Shown here piece after piece: positions 15,773 to 25,201 of a stretch of DNA of 64,000 bases. The stretch spans positions 1 to 64,000 of the forward strand of contig NZ_FNYE01000030.1 of assembly GCF_900108945.1 (NCBI RefSeq). Direction: 5' to 3'. A model generated the notes under the pieces. That model ran no database searches. It was given only the letters and a program-made list of their open reading frames with translations, and was not told the origin of the DNA. How positions within the stretch are numbered: the first letter of the stretch is position 1; each line of letters begins with the position of its first letter. Position numbers and translations under genes: made by a program. Source of the stretch: Paraburkholderia diazotrophica. GTDB lineage: Bacteria; Pseudomonadota; Gammaproteobacteria; Burkholderiales; Burkholderiaceae.

Positions 15773-16924
15773 ATGGCAGTTATTCCCACTCCGACGACCA
15801 ATGGGCTCGACGTCGTTCGCCATCTGCGCGAGAACTGTGAGCGCCCATTCGAGGACGCGCACTCGATGCCTCCCGCTGTCTATACGTCGGAGGCGTTTCT
15901 CGCGCTCGAACGGCGTGACGTGTTTCGCAGCGAGTGGCTATGCATCGGCCGCGCGAGTGCGCTAGCGAACAACGGCGACTATCTGACAGGGACGATAGAC
16001 GATCAGCCGATCTTCGTATTGCGCGATGCGAACGGCGAGTTGCGTGCGTTCTCGAATGTCTGCCTGCACCGGATGTCGGTGCTGCTCGAAGGCCGCGGCA
16101 ACGTGCGCCGCATCGTGTGTCCGTATCACGCGTGGAATTACACGCTCGACGGCGCACTCGCCGGCGCGCCGTTGATGGATCGCCAGGCCGGCTTCTGCAA
16201 GGAACACTACAAGCTGCCTGCCGTGCGCTGCGAGACATGGCAAGGCTGGATCTATGTGACGCTCAACGCGGATGCGCCGCCCGTGGACGCGCACCTTGCG
16301 GATCTGACGAAGCTGATCGAGCCGTACGGCATGAGCGATTACGTCGAGACCTTCCACGAAGAGCATGTGTGGGACACCAACTGGAAGATCCTCGCGGAAA
16401 ACTTCATGGAGAGCTACCATCTGCCGATGCTGCATCGCGCAACGGTCGGCCCGCACTCGAAGCTCGAAGAAATGGAATGTCCGCCGGGCCTTCCCGCATT
16501 CAACTATCACTGGATCACGAAGGAAGCCTCGCTGCCGATCGGCAACGCGCATCCCGCCAATACGCGCCTGCAAGGCCACTGGCGCCGCACCACCGCGTTG
16601 CTGGCGATTTATCCGACGCATCTGATCACGCTGACGCCCGGCTACTTCTGGTATCTGATCCTGCAGCCGCAGGGCGTCGGTCGCGTGCATATCCGCTTTG
16701 GCGGCGGCCTCGCGCCGGAATTCATCGACGATCCCAAAGCCGCCGACTACATGGCGACGCTCAAGACGCTGCTCGACGAGGTGAACGCCGAAGACAGGCG
16801 CGGCGTCGAGGCCGTGTTTCGCGGCGTGCATGCGCCGCTCGCGAAGCCGGGCAATCTGAGCCCTCTCGAGCGGCCGAATTACGACTTCGCGCGCTATCTC
16901 GCGGCACGCGTGGGCGCAACGTGA
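15773..16924 (+). CDS. Rieske non-heme iron oxygenase, alpha subunit
   Basis: A 383-residue aromatic-ring-hydroxylase-type protein. The Rieske [2Fe-2S] ligands are Cys97, His99, Cys116 and His119 (CLH, then CPYH). The mononuclear-iron motif is ENFMESYHLPMLH, with His216 and His221; a third carboxylate is likely around Glu340/Asp341 (NAEDRRGVEAV). Length and sequence style fit the CntA/GbcA/Stc2 group, which demethylates or hydroxylates quaternary ammonium compounds, rather than aromatic dioxygenases. No beta subunit or dedicated reductase is encoded nearby. The polyamine-type importer genes follow, so the substrate is probably an imported amine or betaine. Confidence 0.9.
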   Translation: MAVIPTPTTNGLDVVRHLRENCERPFEDAHSMPPAVYTSEAFLALERRDVFRSEWLCIGRASALANNGDYLTGTIDDQPIFVLRDANGELRAFSNVCLHRMSVLLEGRGNVRRIVCPYHAWNYTLDGALAGAPLMDRQAGFCKEHYKLPAVRCETWQGWIYVTLNADAPPVDAHLADLTKLIEPYGMSDYVETFHEEHVWDTNWKILAENFMESYHLPMLHRATVGPHSKLEEMECPPGLPAFNYHWITKEASLPIGNAHPANTRLQGHWRRTTALLAIYPTHLITLTPGYFWYLILQPQGVGRVHIRFGGGLAPEFIDDPKAADYMATLKTLLDEVNAEDRRGVEAVFRGVHAPLAKPGNLSPLERPNYDFARYLAARVGAT

Positions 16925-16968
16925 CATCGACGCCTCGCATGGATTGCCAACACTCACCCGAGCCACCC

Positions 16969-18171
16969 ATGTCCAGCCAACCATTCATTTCCTTTGCAGG
17001 CGTCAGCAAGTCATACGATGGCCTGCACAGCGTGGTCGAAGGGCTCGACCTCGACGTCGCGCGCGGTGAATTCGTCTCGCTGCTCGGACCATCGGGTTCG
17101 GGCAAGACCACGACGCTGATGATGCTCGCCGGGTTCGAATCGCCGACGCGCGGCGAGATCCGGCTCGCGGGCAAGCGTCTGGACGACAAGCCGCCCCATC
17201 AGCGCGACATCGGCATGGTGTTCCAGAACTATGCGCTCTTTCCTCACATGACGATCGCCGAGAACGTGGCATTCCCGTTGTCCGTGCGCAGGGTGAGCCG
17301 CAGCGAGCAGAAGACGCGCGTGATGCGTGTGCTCGACATGGTGGAGCTGTCGCATCTGGCGGGACGGCGTCCGGCGCAGTTGTCGGGTGGCCAGCAGCAG
17401 CGCGTCGCGCTTGCCCGCGCGCTGGTGTTCGAGCCGAGCGTGGTGCTGATGGACGAGCCGCTCGGCGCGCTCGACAAGCGGCTACGGGAAAACATGCAGT
17501 ATGAAATCATGAGGCTCCATCGCGAACTGTCGCTCACGATCGTCTATGTGACACACGACCAGAATGAAGCATTGACGATGTCGGACCGTGTCGCCGTGTT
17601 CTCCGATGGACGCATCCAGCAGGCCGCGACGCCCACCGAGCTCTACGAAAACGCGGCGAATGCATTCGTGGCCAACTTCGTCGGCGAGAACAATGGACTG
17701 ACGGGTCGCGTGATTCCGGACAACGGGGAATGGGCGGCAATGCAGCTCGCCGACGGCAACACCGTCTATGGCCGCGCAGGCGCGGGACTCGCGGTCGGCG
17801 ATACCGCGATGCTGGCGCTGCGCCCCGAGCGCGCGCACATCGCAGCGACGCCCGACGCCGAACAGGAAGCGGCGCGGCAGAACATGAACGTCGTACACGC
17901 GCTCGTCGAAGAACTCGTCTACTGCGGCGACCATCATCGCGTTCATCTGAAGCTCGGCCACGGCGAAACCGTGGTCGTCAAGGTGCCCAATACGCAGCAT
18001 CACGATCTGCCCGCGCTAGGCCATCAGACGGCTGTGACCTGGCATCGCGACGACTGCAAGGTGCTACCCGCAGCCGAAGTTCTGCGCGCCGCCGGCCCCT
18101 CTGACAGTGCAGCCCGCTCCGCTACTTTCCCTTCCTCGTCCGCCTCGCCACTCATCGCAGGAGTCAACTGA
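16969..18171 (+). CDS. ABC transporter ATPase, PotA-like
   Basis: A 400-residue importer ATPase. Walker A is GPSGSGKT, the Q-loop is in VFQNYALFPHMT, the signature is LSGGQQQRVALARAL, Walker B is VVLMDEPLGALD, and the switch His is in VTHDQNEA. A C-terminal TOBE-like regulatory domain follows (about residues 235-370). The first codons are uncertain: 16939 is an alternative start. It ends 2 bases before the binding-protein gene and belongs to the Rieske-oxygenase operon. The organisation (ATPase, binding protein, two permeases) is that of spermidine/putrescine-family (PotABCD/POPT) importers. Confidence 0.92.
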   Translation: MSSQPFISFAGVSKSYDGLHSVVEGLDLDVARGEFVSLLGPSGSGKTTTLMMLAGFESPTRGEIRLAGKRLDDKPPHQRDIGMVFQNYALFPHMTIAENVAFPLSVRRVSRSEQKTRVMRVLDMVELSHLAGRRPAQLSGGQQQRVALARALVFEPSVVLMDEPLGALDKRLRENMQYEIMRLHRELSLTIVYVTHDQNEALTMSDRVAVFSDGRIQQAATPTELYENAANAFVANFVGENNGLTGRVIPDNGEWAAMQLADGNTVYGRAGAGLAVGDTAMLALRPERAHIAATPDAEQEAARQNMNVVHALVEELVYCGDHHRVHLKLGHGETVVVKVPNTQHHDLPALGHQTAVTWHRDDCKVLPAAEVLRAAGPSDSAARSATFPSSSASPLIAGVN

Positions 18172-18173
18172 AA

Positions 18174-19229
18174 ATGAAAACCAACATTTCGTTATTCCGG
18201 ACCACCGTCGCGGCGTGCGCGCTGGGCCTGTTCGCTGCCGCTGCGGCTCACGCGGCCGATACGATTTCCGTCGTCACGTTCGGGGGCGCCTATGAAGCCG
18301 CCGCGAAAAAGGCCTGGTTCGAACCGTTCACTGCGAAGACGGGCAACCAGTTCGCAACCGAATCGTACGATGGCGGCCTTGCGAAACTGCAGGCGATGGA
18401 ACAGGCGAAGAACCCCACGTGGGATCTGATCGACCTCGAAACCAACGATGCAATCACCGCATGCGACGAAGGCCTGATCGCGAAGTTCGACAGGGCGTCG
18501 CTTGGCAGCACCAGCGATTTTCTGCCGGGCTCGCTCAGCGATTGTGCCGTCGCGGCGATGGTGTGGTCCACGGTCTATGCGTACGACACCAGCAAGCTGA
18601 AGACGGCGCCGTCCAGCATCAACGATTTCTTCGATCTGAAGAAATTCCCCGGCAAGCGCGGCATGCGTAAGTCGCCGAAGGTAGCGATGGAGTGGGCGCT
18701 GATCGCCGACGGCGTTGCGCCGAAGGATGTCTACAAGACGCTGGGCACGCCCGCCGGCGTCGATCGCGCGTTCAAGAAGCTCGATACGATCAAGCCGAGC
18801 ATCGTCTGGTGGGAAGCGGGCGCACAGGCGCCGCAACTGCTTGCCGACGGCGCGGTCGTGATGACGCAGGCCTACAACGGCCGTATCGACGATGCCGTTC
18901 ATAAGGACAAGAAGCCGTTCAAGATCGTCTGGGACGCGCAGGTGTACGACTACGAATGGTGGGCCGTGGTCAGCGGCGCGAAACATGCCGACGCGGCGCA
19001 AAAATTCATCGTGTCGGCCTCGACGCCGCAAGCCTACGCGGACCTGTCGAAGTACATCGCTTACGCGCCGCCGCGCAAGAACGCGATTGCGCTGATCGAC
19101 AAGGCGCGCCTGAACGATCTGCCGACCGCACCGGAGAACTTCAAGCGTCCGCTGCAAATCGATGCAACGTTCTGGGCCGATAACGCCGATGCCATCAACA
19201 AGCGGTTCCAGAACTGGCTGACGCAGTAA
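18174..19229 (+). CDS. ABC transporter substrate-binding protein, PotD/F-like
   Basis: A 351-residue periplasmic protein with a clear signal peptide (cleavage after AHA, about residue 27). The mature start DTISVVTFGGAYEAAAKKAW is typical of the spermidine/putrescine-binding (type 2, SBP_bac) family. It has several tryptophans in the cleft region (IVWWEAGAQ, EWWAVVSG) suited to binding cationic amines. It captures the substrate that the oxygenase operons would degrade. Related proteins also bind choline, opines or other quaternary amines, so the ligand is not certain. Confidence 0.9.
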   Translation: MKTNISLFRTTVAACALGLFAAAAAHAADTISVVTFGGAYEAAAKKAWFEPFTAKTGNQFATESYDGGLAKLQAMEQAKNPTWDLIDLETNDAITACDEGLIAKFDRASLGSTSDFLPGSLSDCAVAAMVWSTVYAYDTSKLKTAPSSINDFFDLKKFPGKRGMRKSPKVAMEWALIADGVAPKDVYKTLGTPAGVDRAFKKLDTIKPSIVWWEAGAQAPQLLADGAVVMTQAYNGRIDDAVHKDKKPFKIVWDAQVYDYEWWAVVSGAKHADAAQKFIVSASTPQAYADLSKYIAYAPPRKNAIALIDKARLNDLPTAPENFKRPLQIDATFWADNADAINKRFQNWLTQ

Positions 19230-19268
19230 CGCCAGCGCGAAACGACGTCACCAGAGAGACTCACGACG

Positions 19269-20525
19269 ATGAACACGCCGCTGCCAACCACCGCTCCCTT
19301 TGGCCGCGGCCCGCGCGCCGCGGATCGCGAGTCGTTTCGCGCTGCGCGTCGCAAGGCTGCGATGCGCGCGCTGCTGCTGGCTTTGCCGCTGCTCGTGTTT
19401 CTCCTCGTGACGTTCGTCGCGCCGATCGCGAGCCTGCTCGGCCGTAGCGTGCAGAATCCCGAAGTGCGTGACGGCATGCCCGAACTGAGCGCGGCGCTGG
19501 CCGCGTGGAACGGTGCGGGCGTGCCCGGCGAGCCGGCATTTGCCGCGCTCGCGCACGACCTGAAGCGTGCCGGCGAGAACGGCCAGCTCGGCAACATCGC
19601 GCGACGCATGAATTTCTATCAACCGGAATTTCGCAGCCTGCTCTTCAAGACGGCGCGCGCCACGCGTTCGCAAACGCCCGTGCAATGGAAGCCTGCCTTG
19701 ACCGATCTCGACGCACGCTGGAACGAGCCCGAAACGTGGCGTCTGCTCAAGCGCGCATCCGTTTCGCCGACGCCCGACTATTTGCTGAACGCCGCCGATT
19801 CACAAGTCGCATCGGATGGTTCAGTGGCGCCCGTCGCGGCCGACAGTGCCGTCTACCGCGCCGCCTTCGGCCGCACCGTGACGATCAGCGCGACGGTCAT
19901 GCTGTTGTGCCTGCTCTTCGGCTACCCGGTTGCGTATCTGCTCGCGACATTGCCGGACAAGCAAAGCAACCGCCTGATCCTCTTCGTGATCGTGCCGTTC
20001 TGGACCTCGCTGCTCGTGCGCACGACCGCGTGGTATGTGCTGCTGCAACCGGGTGGTGTGATCAACAGCGCACTGACCCGTCTTGGGCTCGTCAGTCATC
20101 CGTTGCCGCTCATCTTCAACCGCACGGGGGTGCTGATCGGCATGACGCATATCCTGTTGCCGTACATGATCCTGGCGATTTATTCGGTGATGAAGAATGT
20201 GTCGCCCGTGTACATGCGCGCGGCGAAATCGCTCGGTGCGCATCCGGCCGTGGCCTTCGTGCGTGTCTATATTCCGCAGACGCTGCCGGGTGTCGGCGCG
20301 GGATGTTTCCTTGTGTTCGTGCTCGCGCTCGGCTATTACATCACTCCCGCGCTGCTAGGCGGCGCAGGCGACGAAATGATCAGCCAGCTGATCGCGTCGC
20401 AGACCAACGAGCGACTGAACTGGGGCCTCGCGGGGGCGCTGTCGTGCTACCTGGTCGTCTTCACCGCCGTGTTCTATTTCATCTTCAACAGGCTGGTCGG
20501 GATCGACCGCTTGCGCTTCGGCTAG
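19269..20525 (+). CDS. ABC transporter permease, PotB-like, with extended periplasmic loop
   Basis: A 418-residue inner-membrane permease. The first membrane segment is at about residues 35-57. A long soluble loop of about 130 residues follows (residues 60-195) before the five further segments. The EAA loop for ATPase contact is MRAAKSLGAHPAVAFVRVYI. The long loop after TM1 is larger than in classical PotB (about 285 residues), but similar loops occur in betaproteobacterial members. It pairs with the next gene to form the heterodimeric channel. Confidence 0.9.
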   Translation: MNTPLPTTAPFGRGPRAADRESFRAARRKAAMRALLLALPLLVFLLVTFVAPIASLLGRSVQNPEVRDGMPELSAALAAWNGAGVPGEPAFAALAHDLKRAGENGQLGNIARRMNFYQPEFRSLLFKTARATRSQTPVQWKPALTDLDARWNEPETWRLLKRASVSPTPDYLLNAADSQVASDGSVAPVAADSAVYRAAFGRTVTISATVMLLCLLFGYPVAYLLATLPDKQSNRLILFVIVPFWTSLLVRTTAWYVLLQPGGVINSALTRLGLVSHPLPLIFNRTGVLIGMTHILLPYMILAIYSVMKNVSPVYMRAAKSLGAHPAVAFVRVYIPQTLPGVGAGCFLVFVLALGYYITPALLGGAGDEMISQLIASQTNERLNWGLAGALSCYLVVFTAVFYFIFNRLVGIDRLRFG

Positions 20526-20580
20526 CACGCAGCGAGGCTCGGCGCTCACTCCGTAATCGCTCATCGACAGGCGGATTCAC

Positions 20581-21408
20581 ATGAAAGACGGACGCACGCG
20601 GCTACTTTCGGAGCGCATCGCCGGCGCGGGACTGCGCGTGCATTGCGCGATCATGTTCTTTTTCCTCGTCGCGCCGATTCTTGCGATCGTGCCGCTGTCG
20701 TTCAATTCCGGCTCGTTCTTCTCGTACCCGATGCAAGGCTTCTCGCTGCGCTGGTACGCGCAGGCGCTCGGTTCGCCGGACTGGCAACGCGCGTTTGTCA
20801 ACAGCATCGGCATCGGCGCGGCGTCGACGCTGATCGCAACGGTGCTCGGCACGCTTGCCGCGCTCGGCTTGAGCCGCACACAGTTTCCATTTCGCTCGAT
20901 CATCATGCCCGTCATCGTGTCGCCGATGATCGTGCCCATCGTGGTCGTCGCGGCAGGCTTCTATCTGGTCTTTTCACCGCTCGGCCTGGTGAATTCGTAT
21001 CCCGGCGTCGTGCTTGCGCATGCCGCACTCGGCACGCCGTTCGTCGTCATCACGGTGACGGCATCGCTGCTGTCGTTCGACCAGAGCCTGCTTCGCGCCG
21101 CGTCGGGACTGGGGGCGCCGCCATGGGTCGCATTCCGCCGCGTCACGCTTCCGCTGATCACGCCCGCCGTCGCAACGGGCAGCGTGTTCGCGTTCGCGAC
21201 TTCGTTCGATGAAGTGGTCGTCATCCTGTTCATCGGCGGCCCGGATCAGCGCACCGTGCCACGACAAATGTGGAGCGGCATCCGCGAGCAGATCGATCCT
21301 TCGATTCTTGCCGTGGCCACGCTGCTGATGGTATTCGCAATCGCGCTGTTTGCGTGCATGAACTGGTTGCGCAAGCGCGCAGCGGCGGCGAGCCGCTCAT
21401 TTGCGTGA
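20581..21408 (+). CDS. ABC transporter permease, PotC-like
   Basis: A 275-residue permease with six predicted membrane segments and the EAA-type loop LLRAASGLGAPPWVAFRRVTLP. It follows the PotB-like gene by 55 bases and is the last gene of the importer. Together with the ATPase and binding protein it makes a complete polyamine/opine/quaternary-amine-type uptake system. Confidence 0.91.
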   Translation: MKDGRTRLLSERIAGAGLRVHCAIMFFFLVAPILAIVPLSFNSGSFFSYPMQGFSLRWYAQALGSPDWQRAFVNSIGIGAASTLIATVLGTLAALGLSRTQFPFRSIIMPVIVSPMIVPIVVVAAGFYLVFSPLGLVNSYPGVVLAHAALGTPFVVITVTASLLSFDQSLLRAASGLGAPPWVAFRRVTLPLITPAVATGSVFAFATSFDEVVVILFIGGPDQRTVPRQMWSGIREQIDPSILAVATLLMVFAIALFACMNWLRKRAAAASRSFA

Positions 21409-21495
21409 GCGGAGCGTTTCATTGAACAGCGGCGATTCACACGCAGATCAGTGCGGTACGCACCTCATTGCCCATCCGCGTTTAGAATCGCAGGC

Positions 21496-22284
21496 ATGAA
21501 TGCGATCGCCGCCCTGCCGATGTACAACGTGTCGCCCGCACTCGCGGCCGACTGGCACGCACTGCTCACCGACGTGCTGGAGCACGTCGATCCAACCGCA
21601 CAGATCGTCGAGCCGAACGATCTGCACGCATTCTGGCGCGAATCCGGCCTGCTGATTTCGCAGACATGCGGCTATCCCTATGTGCTCGGCCTGCACGAAC
21701 ATGTGCAATTGATCGCTACACCGCATTTCGACGCGCCGGGCTGCGAGGGCTCGACGTATTCGAGCGTGCTCGTCACGCGCGCGGGCGCGCAGCCGGATTC
21801 TCTCGACGCATGTCGCGGCGCGCGTGCCGCGTATAACTCAACCGATTCGAACAGCGGCTACAACGCATTGCGGCACGCGGTGGCGCCGCTGGCCCGCGAT
21901 GGCCGCTTCTTCGGCGCGACATTGGAGACGGGCTCGCATCTCGGCTCGCTTCGCGCGCTTGCCGACAACCGCGCGGACATCGCCGCGATCGATTGCGTAA
22001 CGATGGCCTTCGTACGCGACACGTATCCGCAACTCGCGAGTGCGGTGAAGGAAATCGGCTATGCGGGCGCATCACCGGGCTTGCCGTTGATCGCCGCGAA
22101 GAACATATCGATCGAACAGATCGGCGCTTTGCGCGTCGCGCTCGATCACGCCATCGCGAGACAGCCCGCGCGTGCGCGCCGCCTGCGGCTCAAAGGCTTT
22201 TCTGTGTTGCCGCGCGAAGCGTACGACTGCATTGCGCAAATGGAAAACGAGGCGCGCGTAGCGAACTACGCGCGCCTCGCATGA
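21496..22284 (+). CDS. PhnD-like substrate-binding-fold protein without signal peptide
   Basis: A 262-residue protein of the phosphate/phosphite/phosphonate-binding (PhnD) superfamily, with GLLISQTCGYPYV and ARAAYNSTDSNSGYNALR as family landmarks. Unlike transporter-linked PhnD proteins it has no signal peptide: the start MNAIAALPMYNVSP leads directly into the first strand. No phosphonate transporter or C-P lyase gene is adjacent. It therefore probably acts in the cytoplasm as a sensor or carrier, or is exported another way. It may be read with the upstream importer (87-base gap). Confidence 0.8.
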   Translation: MNAIAALPMYNVSPALAADWHALLTDVLEHVDPTAQIVEPNDLHAFWRESGLLISQTCGYPYVLGLHEHVQLIATPHFDAPGCEGSTYSSVLVTRAGAQPDSLDACRGARAAYNSTDSNSGYNALRHAVAPLARDGRFFGATLETGSHLGSLRALADNRADIAAIDCVTMAFVRDTYPQLASAVKEIGYAGASPGLPLIAAKNISIEQIGALRVALDHAIARQPARARRLRLKGFSVLPREAYDCIAQMENEARVANYARLA

Positions 22285-22313
22285 CGTCGGGGCACTTCCG
22301 CGTTATCTGTGCG

Positions 22314-24326
22314 TTATTCGACGTCGAGCACGAGCAGCTGCGCACCGTCGGCGACCTGATCGCCGACGCCGTACAGCACCTCCGCCACCTTGCCTGCTGC
22401 GGGCGCGCCGATTGTGTGCTCCATTTTCATCGCTTCCATCACAAGCAGCGGCTGCCCCTTCTCGACGACAGCACCCTCTTCGACCAGCACCGCGATCACC
22501 TTGCCGGGCATCGGCGCGGTGAGACGCCCTTCGCCGTGCTCGGCATCGGCAGCATGCGCGAGCAGGTTCTGCCATTCGAACGCCAGCGCCTCACCACGGC
22601 AAAACACATGGAACATATCGCCGTCGATAAACACACGGCCCGTCACGTGCGCATCGCCGATCGTCGCGCCGTATTCATGCTTGCCCGCGCCCGTCCACCA
22701 CTTGAACGGTTCTGCCTTGCCATCGTGCGTGAGCGTCCGCGACTCGCCGTCGCGCGAGAAAAGCACTGTAAATGCAGACTCTTTCTCGACGTCGCGCCAG
22801 TTGAGCGTCTGCGTGTAGCCGCTGTTCAGGCGCCAGTGCGACAGCGCATCCCACGGCGATGCGCCGTGCGCGAGGCCGCCTTCGCGCGTCATCAGCGCGC
22901 CGCAAGCGAGCGCCAGTGCTTCGCGGAACGGCTTCGCGACAGGCGCGAAAAGCGCATCGTGATGACGCTCGATCAGCCCTGTATCGAGGTCGCCTGTCGA
23001 GAACGGCACGCTCGCCACGATACGTTGCAGGAACTCGACGTTCGTATGCGGCCCAACCACTTCGCAGTCGCGCAACGCATGGCTCATGCGCTTCAACGCT
23101 TCGTCGCGGCTCGCGCCGTGCACGATCAGCTTCGCGATCATCGGGTCGTAGAACGGCGTGATCGTATCGCCTTCACGCACGCCGCTATCGATACGCACGG
23201 GCGCGCGCTCGCCACCCAGGCCCAACGAGAACTCGATGCCTTCCGGCATGCGCAGATGCTTCAACGTGCCCGTCGACGGCAGGAAGCCGCGCGCGGGATG
23301 CTCGGCGTAGATACGCGCTTCGATCGCATGGCCTTGGATCTTCAGCTGATCCTGCGCGAGCGGCAGCGGCTCGCCCGCCGCAACGCGCAACTGCCATTCG
23401 ACGAGATCCTGGCCCGTGATCATCTCCGTGACGGGATGCTCGACTTGCAGGCGCGTGTTCATCTCCATGAAGTAGAACTCGCCGCCCGCCGTCATGATGA
23501 ACTCGACGGTGCCCGCGCCGACGTAGTTCACCGCGCGCGCCGCCGCGACGGCCGCCTCGCCCATCGCGCGCCGCACATGCGGCGCCAAGCCCGGCGCGGG
23601 CGCTTCTTCGAGCACCTTCTGATGGCGGCGCTGCACCGAGCAGTCGCGGTCGAACAGATACACGGCGCCGCCGTGCTTGTCCGCGAACACCTGCACTTCG
23701 ACGTGGCGCGGCCGCGTCAGATACTTTTCGATCAGCACGCGGTCGTTGCCGAAGCTGCTCGCCGCTTCGCGCTTGCACGACGCGAGCGCGGCCGCGAAAT
23801 CTTCCGTGCGCTCGACGACGCGCATGCCCTTGCCGCCGCCGCCCGCGCTCGCCTTCAGCAACACGGGATAGCCGATTTCATCGGCCTGGCGATGCAGCAG
23901 GTCGGCGTTCTGATCGTCGCCGTGATAGCCGGGCACGAGCGGCACAGCGGCCGAATGCATCAGCGCCTTCGCGGCCGCCTTCGAGCCCATCGCGGCAATC
24001 GCTTCGACGGGCGGCCCGATGAACTCGATGCCCGCCTTCTCGCACGCGTGCGCGAAGTCCTCGTTCTCCGACAAGAAGCCGTAGCCGGGATGCACAGCCT
24101 GCGCGACCGTCGCAAGCGCCGCTTCGATGATGCGTTCGACGCGCAGATAACTCTCCGCCGCCGTCGATCCGCCGATGTGCACGGCTTCGTCGCATGCGGC
24201 GACGTGCTTTGCGTTCGCGTCGGCGTCGGAATAGACCGCGACGCTCGTGATGCCGAGCCGCTTGCAGGTCGCGGCGACGCGGCAGGCAATTTCGCCCCGG
24301 TTCGCTATCAGGATCTTGTTGAACAT
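22314..24326 (-). CDS. liuD: Methylcrotonyl-CoA carboxylase, biotin-containing alpha subunit
   Basis: A 670-residue biotin carboxylase fused to a biotin carrier domain. It begins MFNKILIANRGEIACRVA. The glycine-rich ATP-grasp loop KASAGGGGKGM and the EMNTRLQVEHPVTE motif are visible. The C-terminal BCCP carries LVMEAMKMEH with biotinylated Lys634. With LiuB it carboxylates 3-methylcrotonyl-CoA to 3-methylglutaconyl-CoA in leucine and isovalerate degradation. It is the last gene of the liuABCD operon, 67 bases after liuC. HMG-CoA lyase (liuE) is not encoded here. Confidence 0.95.
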   Translation of the reverse strand: MFNKILIANRGEIACRVAATCKRLGITSVAVYSDADANAKHVAACDEAVHIGGSTAAESYLRVERIIEAALATVAQAVHPGYGFLSENEDFAHACEKAGIEFIGPPVEAIAAMGSKAAAKALMHSAAVPLVPGYHGDDQNADLLHRQADEIGYPVLLKASAGGGGKGMRVVERTEDFAAALASCKREAASSFGNDRVLIEKYLTRPRHVEVQVFADKHGGAVYLFDRDCSVQRRHQKVLEEAPAPGLAPHVRRAMGEAAVAAARAVNYVGAGTVEFIMTAGGEFYFMEMNTRLQVEHPVTEMITGQDLVEWQLRVAAGEPLPLAQDQLKIQGHAIEARIYAEHPARGFLPSTGTLKHLRMPEGIEFSLGLGGERAPVRIDSGVREGDTITPFYDPMIAKLIVHGASRDEALKRMSHALRDCEVVGPHTNVEFLQRIVASVPFSTGDLDTGLIERHHDALFAPVAKPFREALALACGALMTREGGLAHGASPWDALSHWRLNSGYTQTLNWRDVEKESAFTVLFSRDGESRTLTHDGKAEPFKWWTGAGKHEYGATIGDAHVTGRVFIDGDMFHVFCRGEALAFEWQNLLAHAADAEHGEGRLTAPMPGKVIAVLVEEGAVVEKGQPLLVMEAMKMEHTIGAPAAGKVAEVLYGVGDQVADGAQLLVLDVE

Positions 24327-24393
24327 GAGGTGTCTCGATGGGGTGTTGTTCTGTGTGCGCGTGCCGTCGCGTTCGGCTTCATATGCCGCGCGT

Positions 24394-25179
24394 TCACGCG
24401 CGCCACGAAGGCGAACGTTTTTCGAGGAACGACGCGACGCCTTCGCGTCCTTCGGCGCTCGCGCGAATCTGCGCGATGCGCGCCGCCGTCTCTTCGATCA
24501 ACGCCGCGTTCAGCTCGCGGCCTGCGACGTCCTGAACCAGTTGCTTGCATGCCTTCACCGCTTGCGGGCCGTTCGCGCACAGCGTCGCTGCGATCTGCTG
24601 CACGGTTTCGTCGAGCTTCTCCGCGCTCACGCATTCGCCGACGAGACCGAGGCGATATGCCGTCGCGCAGTCGAACTGCTCGGCTGTCGTGAAGTAGCGG
24701 CGCGACGCCTGTTCGCCGAGCGCGCGGATCACATACGGCGCGATCGTCGCGGGAATCAGGCCGAGGCGCGCTTCGGACAGACAGAACTTCGCGGTATCGA
24801 CGGCCACGACGATATCGCACGCCGAAATCAGGCCCATGCCGCCCGCGTACGCGTCGCCGTTCACGCGCGCGATCACCGGCTTGTTGCATCGATAGATCGA
24901 CGCGAGCATGTCGGCAAGACGCATCGCATCGGCGCGGTTCTCGTCATCCGAGTAACCGGCCATCTTCTTCATCCAGTTCAGGTCCGCGCCCGCGCAGAAC
25001 GCCTTGCCGTTCGCGGCGAGCACGACGGCGCGCACGTCGTCGCGTTCGTTCAGCGCGCGAAATACCGAAGTGATCTCCGCGATCATCGCTTCGTTGAACG
25101 CGTTGCGCACATCGGGACGATTGAGCGTGACGGTGGCCACCCGGTTATCGAACGCGACGATCAGGTTTTCGTATTGCAT
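24394..25179 (-). CDS. liuC: Methylglutaconyl-CoA hydratase (enoyl-CoA hydratase family)
   Basis: A 261-residue crotonase-family enzyme. The oxyanion-hole regions are AANGKAFCAGADLNWM and NGDAYAGGMGLISACD. In the liu operon it hydrates 3-methylglutaconyl-CoA to HMG-CoA. The frame is open upstream, but GAGGAGCCC before MQYENLIVAF sets the start. It is 22 bases downstream of liuB. Function is assigned from family plus operon position; the sequence alone would allow other enoyl-CoA hydratases. Confidence 0.92.
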   Translation of the reverse strand: MQYENLIVAFDNRVATVTLNRPDVRNAFNEAMIAEITSVFRALNERDDVRAVVLAANGKAFCAGADLNWMKKMAGYSDDENRADAMRLADMLASIYRCNKPVIARVNGDAYAGGMGLISACDIVVAVDTAKFCLSEARLGLIPATIAPYVIRALGEQASRRYFTTAEQFDCATAYRLGLVGECVSAEKLDETVQQIAATLCANGPQAVKACKQLVQDVAGRELNAALIEETAARIAQIRASAEGREGVASFLEKRSPSWRA

Positions 25180-25201
25180 GATCCTGGGCTCCTCGATGGC
25201 A

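Noticed and set aside
15934..16968. Plus-strand ORF upstream of and in frame with the PotA-like gene
   Set aside because: It overlaps the Rieske gene in another frame and is Arg-rich nonsense; the real ATPase starts at 16969.
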